From: Tubiluchus corallicola
Lineage: Eukaryota; Priapulida; Priapulimorpha; Priapulimorphida; Tubiluchidae
Assembly (NCBI GenBank): GCA_030141605.1
Contig: JAQGDQ010002399.1
Location: forward strand, 1-64,000
Length of the DNA stretch: 64,000 bases
Direction: 5' to 3'
Positions within the stretch are counted from its first letter, which is position 1; the number at the start of each line of letters is the position of its first letter. The position numbers were made by a program, and so were the translations under genes. Positions 62,501 to 64,000 of this stretch are shown here, in pieces. The notes under the pieces are model-generated. The model was not told where the DNA came from, did not search any database, and was given only the letters and a program-made list of their open reading frames with translations.

Positions 62501-64000
62501 AAATACGATAGGTCGGTAATATTTGCATCCGAGTATTCTAAGGAGTCTTGGTTTATCAGCACATAACTTCCTTTGTATACGAATATATCTTTCTTTGTTT
62601 CTCTTTTCAAAAGTCCGTTAATATCTATATGGAAAGTAAATACAGTATCAGTCAGGTCATCTATTTTCTTAGCAACATTGTTTTCCTCATCCACTATCTT
62701 AAAAGTGAAATTATCAGTAATTCCTCCCGAATTCTCATCGTGAACATAACGAACTAAACCATTGGCAATATCCCCCTGCAAGAAAGATTCGCCTTGTGAG
62801 GTTAATGTATTTCCATTTACTATAAGGTGTCCAGAAGTAGGAAGAGTCTCTAAAACAAAGCTTACACTATTATCATCTCCATCAAGATCTGTTGCCTGCA
62901 AAGAAGCATCAGTCAATACACTATCTTTTCCTTCTGGTATTCTAAGAGTGTCGTTGGTTATTAGCTCTGGTCGATGCTTAATACTAATAAAAAGAGTATC
63001 AATTACAGAAGCTATATCTTCTCCATTGTTGTTCTTATCTAGCACTATTAGACAAATACTATCTTCCAATGTATTAGAACCATTATGGCGATAATAAACC
63101 AAATCATTATTAATATCTGCTTGTGTAAACGTGTCAAGCGTGTTGAAAATATTTCCATCTACTATAAAATCTCCATTTTCTGTAAATGGTACGATAGTTA
63201 TGTATTCTAAATGTGATGGGTCAGTAATATTTGCATCAGAGTACTCTAAGGAGTCTTGGTTTATCAACACAAAATCTCCTTTGTATACAAATATGTCTTT
63301 CTTTGTTTCTCTTTTCAAAAGTGCATTAATATCTACATAGAAAGTAAATACAGTATCAGTCAGACCATCTATTTTCTTAGCAACATTGTTTTCGTTATCC
63401 ACTATCTTAAAAGTAAAATTATCAGTAACTCCTCCCAAATCCTCATCGTGAACATAACGAACTGAACTACTGGCAATATCTCCCTGCAAAAAAGATTCGC
63501 CTTGTGAGGTTAATGTATCTCCATCTACTATAAGGTGTCCAGAAGTAGGAAGAGTTTCTAAAACAAAGCTTATATCATTATCTTCTCCATCAAAATCTGT
63601 TGCCTCCAAAGAAGCATTAGTCAATACACTATCTTTTCCTTCTGATATTTTAAGAGTGTCGTTGGTTATCAGCTCTGGGCGATGCTTAATAGTGATAAAA
63701 AGAGTATCCTCTATTACCCCTACACTATCTCCAAAATTATCTTTATCTATCACATAGAAGAAAACACTATCTTCCAATGTATTAGAATCTCCTCTGTGAC
63801 GATAAGAAACTAAGTCATTATTAATATCTGCTTGTGTAAACCTGCCAGATGCACCTAAAATATTTCCATTTACTATAAAATCTCCATTCGAAGAAGAGGT
63901 AGTAATTACATATTCTAATTTTGCAACATCCCCTAAAAGATCGTCATCCTTGTACTCCAAAGTGTCCTGTGTAATAAGAACCTCTTCTCCCTTATATACA
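59584..64000 (-). CDS. Giant T9SS-exported protein of cadherin/CSPG-like repeats, N-terminus outside window
   Basis: The frame is open to the right edge (VYKGEEVLITQDTLEYKD is readable before the first Met-like codon), so the gene is partial. At least 1470 residues are visible. The first about 1000 are CSPG/cadherin-3-like domains alternating in two forms (DGDDNSVSFVLETLPTSGHL and LEYVVTTPPLNGEF types), three pairs being nearly identical. Then come further divergent copies, two choice-of-anchor D / HYDIN-like domains (LDFGNYAIGEDAKTILTNL; LDFEEVLLEDQDTLKLLI) and a T9SS type A sorting domain (LYPNPANEYINVE..., GIYLFQLNT). It should be exported through the outer membrane and anchored or released outside, likely a calcium-binding adhesin. 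Confidence 0.85.
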   Translation of the reverse strand, partial: VYKGEEVLITQDTLEYKDDDLLGDVAKLEYVITTSSSNGDFIVNGNILGASGRFTQADINNDLVSYRHRGDSNTLEDSVFFYVIDKDNFGDSVGVIEDTLFITIKHRPELITNDTLKISEGKDSVLTNASLEATDFDGEDNDISFVLETLPTSGHLIVDGDTLTSQGESFLQGDIASSSVRYVHDEDLGGVTDNFTFKIVDNENNVAKKIDGLTDTVFTFYVDINALLKRETKKDIFVYKGDFVLINQDSLEYSDANITDPSHLEYITIVPFTENGDFIVDGNIFNTLDTFTQADINNDLVYYRHNGSNTLEDSICLIVLDKNNNGEDIASVIDTLFISIKHRPELITNDTLRIPEGKDSVLTDASLQATDLDGDDNSVSFVLETLPTSGHLIVNGNTLTSQGESFLQGDIANGLVRYVHDENSGGITDNFTFKIVDEENNVAKKIDDLTDTVFTFHIDINGLLKRETKKDIFVYKGSYVLINQDSLEYSDANITDLSYLEYVVTTPPLNGEFIVNGNILGASGRFTQEDINNNFVYYLHDDSNTLEDSVFFYVIDKDNFGDSVGVIEDTLFIGIKHYPELITNDTLKIPEGKDSVLTDASLQATDLDGDDNSISFVLETLPTSGHLIVDGNTLTSQGESFLQGDIANGLVRYVHDENSEEVTDNFTFKIVDEENNVAKKIDGLTDTVFTFHINIDGLLKRETKKDIFVYKGSYVLINQDSLEYSDANITDLSYLEYVVTTPPLNGEFIVNGNILGASDRFTQADINNNFVYYRHDDSNTLEDSVFFYVIDKDNFGDSVGVIEDTLFIGIKHRPELIANDTLRIDKGQNSLINNTLLQATDFDGEDNNISFVLETLPVYADLIVDGDTLDAQNNSFIQKDIDDNLVTYAHDTMDNSGTVNFFTFYLEDNEGNRAKNESGEDSLFSFYVDISPINYPIIEVTKRVLNIEEREYFYFKDSLEYRSADNPPNELTYTIDKMPHGYIKDDNGDEITSFTQADINNGLVIFQHDSNQFRQADTIVYTITDIAHNLPDTEIDTIQDTLFINIILIDDAPVIEKNELLKVNPQGDTVVSSAILEATDPDTDTANIKFIVDDTPKIGDLVLLANKGDDIATGTVLVLGDEFSQKDIYDSLIVYNHTGENLDIVSDTVQLSVTDGNSMSTLELIIHIQDVDRELTLQNNALDFGNYAIGEDAKTILTNLINTGTASVAIKSITTSSSVFTVSDVPESILAGDTVAISVHFEPVDVETYADTLIIYSNAYSPLDTIFLSGAGYLQTAEIELSGENGEKELDFEEVLLEDQDTLKLLIHNRGELDLIIDNIALPDGGEYTISWNSGTISPNTSDTVEIYFSPTEAKLYSGFVTISSNAINSGSDEYILIKGYGKDRITSANKYILENIILYPNPANEYINVENKGGEEIQLVIIDLKGKIYAQQTLRRKLETINLESYPQGIYLFQLNTQDGTPTIKRIYIK
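61130..64000 (-). repeat. Tandem array of about 705-bp repeats inside the giant gene
   Basis: Corresponding points (for example the words at 61835, 62540 and 63248) are 705 and 708 bp apart. Bases 61560-62265 and 62265-62970 are nearly identical; the next unit is slightly more divergent. Each unit encodes a pair of beta domains of about 118 residues. The array continues past the window edge. Confidence 0.85.

Noticed and set aside
61843-63465. Plus-strand ORFs of 69-110 codons recurring every 705 bp
   Set aside because: They are antisense shadows of the repeat array in the giant minus-strand gene; their regularity only reflects that array.

Overview
The window is chromosomal DNA of an AT-rich (about one third G+C by eye) member of the Bacteroidota. 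The evidence is a SusC/SusD pair with sulfatases, a C-terminal type IX secretion (T9SS) sorting domain, FISUMP and GLUG surface proteins, an ArgF' transcarbamylase of the succinylornithine type, and promoters of the TTTG / TAnnTTTG type. I cannot name the genus. T9SS argues against Bacteroides itself, while the ArgF' type and the polysaccharide utilisation locus (PUL) fit the class Bacteroidia. Both ends cut genes: a DUF2851 gene at the left, and a giant repeat protein at the right whose N-terminus lies outside.

Left part (1-16 kb): DUF2851, a two-helix K+ channel with RCK domain, a small lipoprotein, a FISUMP protein, a GLUG-repeat lipoprotein, a DUF368 membrane protein, an S41 protease, bifunctional hisB and argF'. 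Four direct 11-bp repeats lie just upstream of argF'. A small glycan module follows: GH130 phosphorylase/hydrolase, Na+:solute symporter and AraC regulator, with the frameshifted stump of a SusC gene between them.

Decay and accessory zone (16-27.7 kb): a wrecked dapF, a broken ankyrin gene beside its intact paralogue, and three direct copies (A, B, C) of a 220-420 bp repeat. Between the copies lie a TM2 protein with the debris of a helicase/type ISP gene, and then a BcgI-like restriction-modification pair (nuclease-methylase fusion plus S subunit). The repeats look like 3' ends of a lost paralogous gene family. pyrD, an XRE repressor and a DUF2147 gene follow. The DUF2147 gene sits among about 200-bp repeats and a possible miniature inverted-repeat element.

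Housekeeping part (27.7-46.2 kb): gpmI, a PQQ-type sugar dehydrogenase lipoprotein, an esterase, a small secreted protein, then on the minus strand xth, a DUF4097-like protein, aminopeptidase P, dgt and proB. A second GLUG surface protein follows, then a TonB receptor with the copper-ligand signature of OprC/NosA beside a Zn/Mn-type ABC permease, then thiH and a ThiD2-ThiE fusion.

Right part (46.6-59.4 kb): a PUL of seven genes in one direction: susC, susD, sulfatase, a putative secreted TIM-barrel hydrolase, an Fn3/beta-helix lipoprotein, a second sulfatase and a second TIM-barrel paralogue. The two paralogues share conserved Glu motifs and belong to no glycosidase family I can name. The likely job is capture and desulfation/hydrolysis of a sulfated glycan, and this is the best candidate for an undescribed system here. 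Downstream, on the opposite strand, is a T9SS-exported giant protein built of nearly identical tandem 705-bp repeats.
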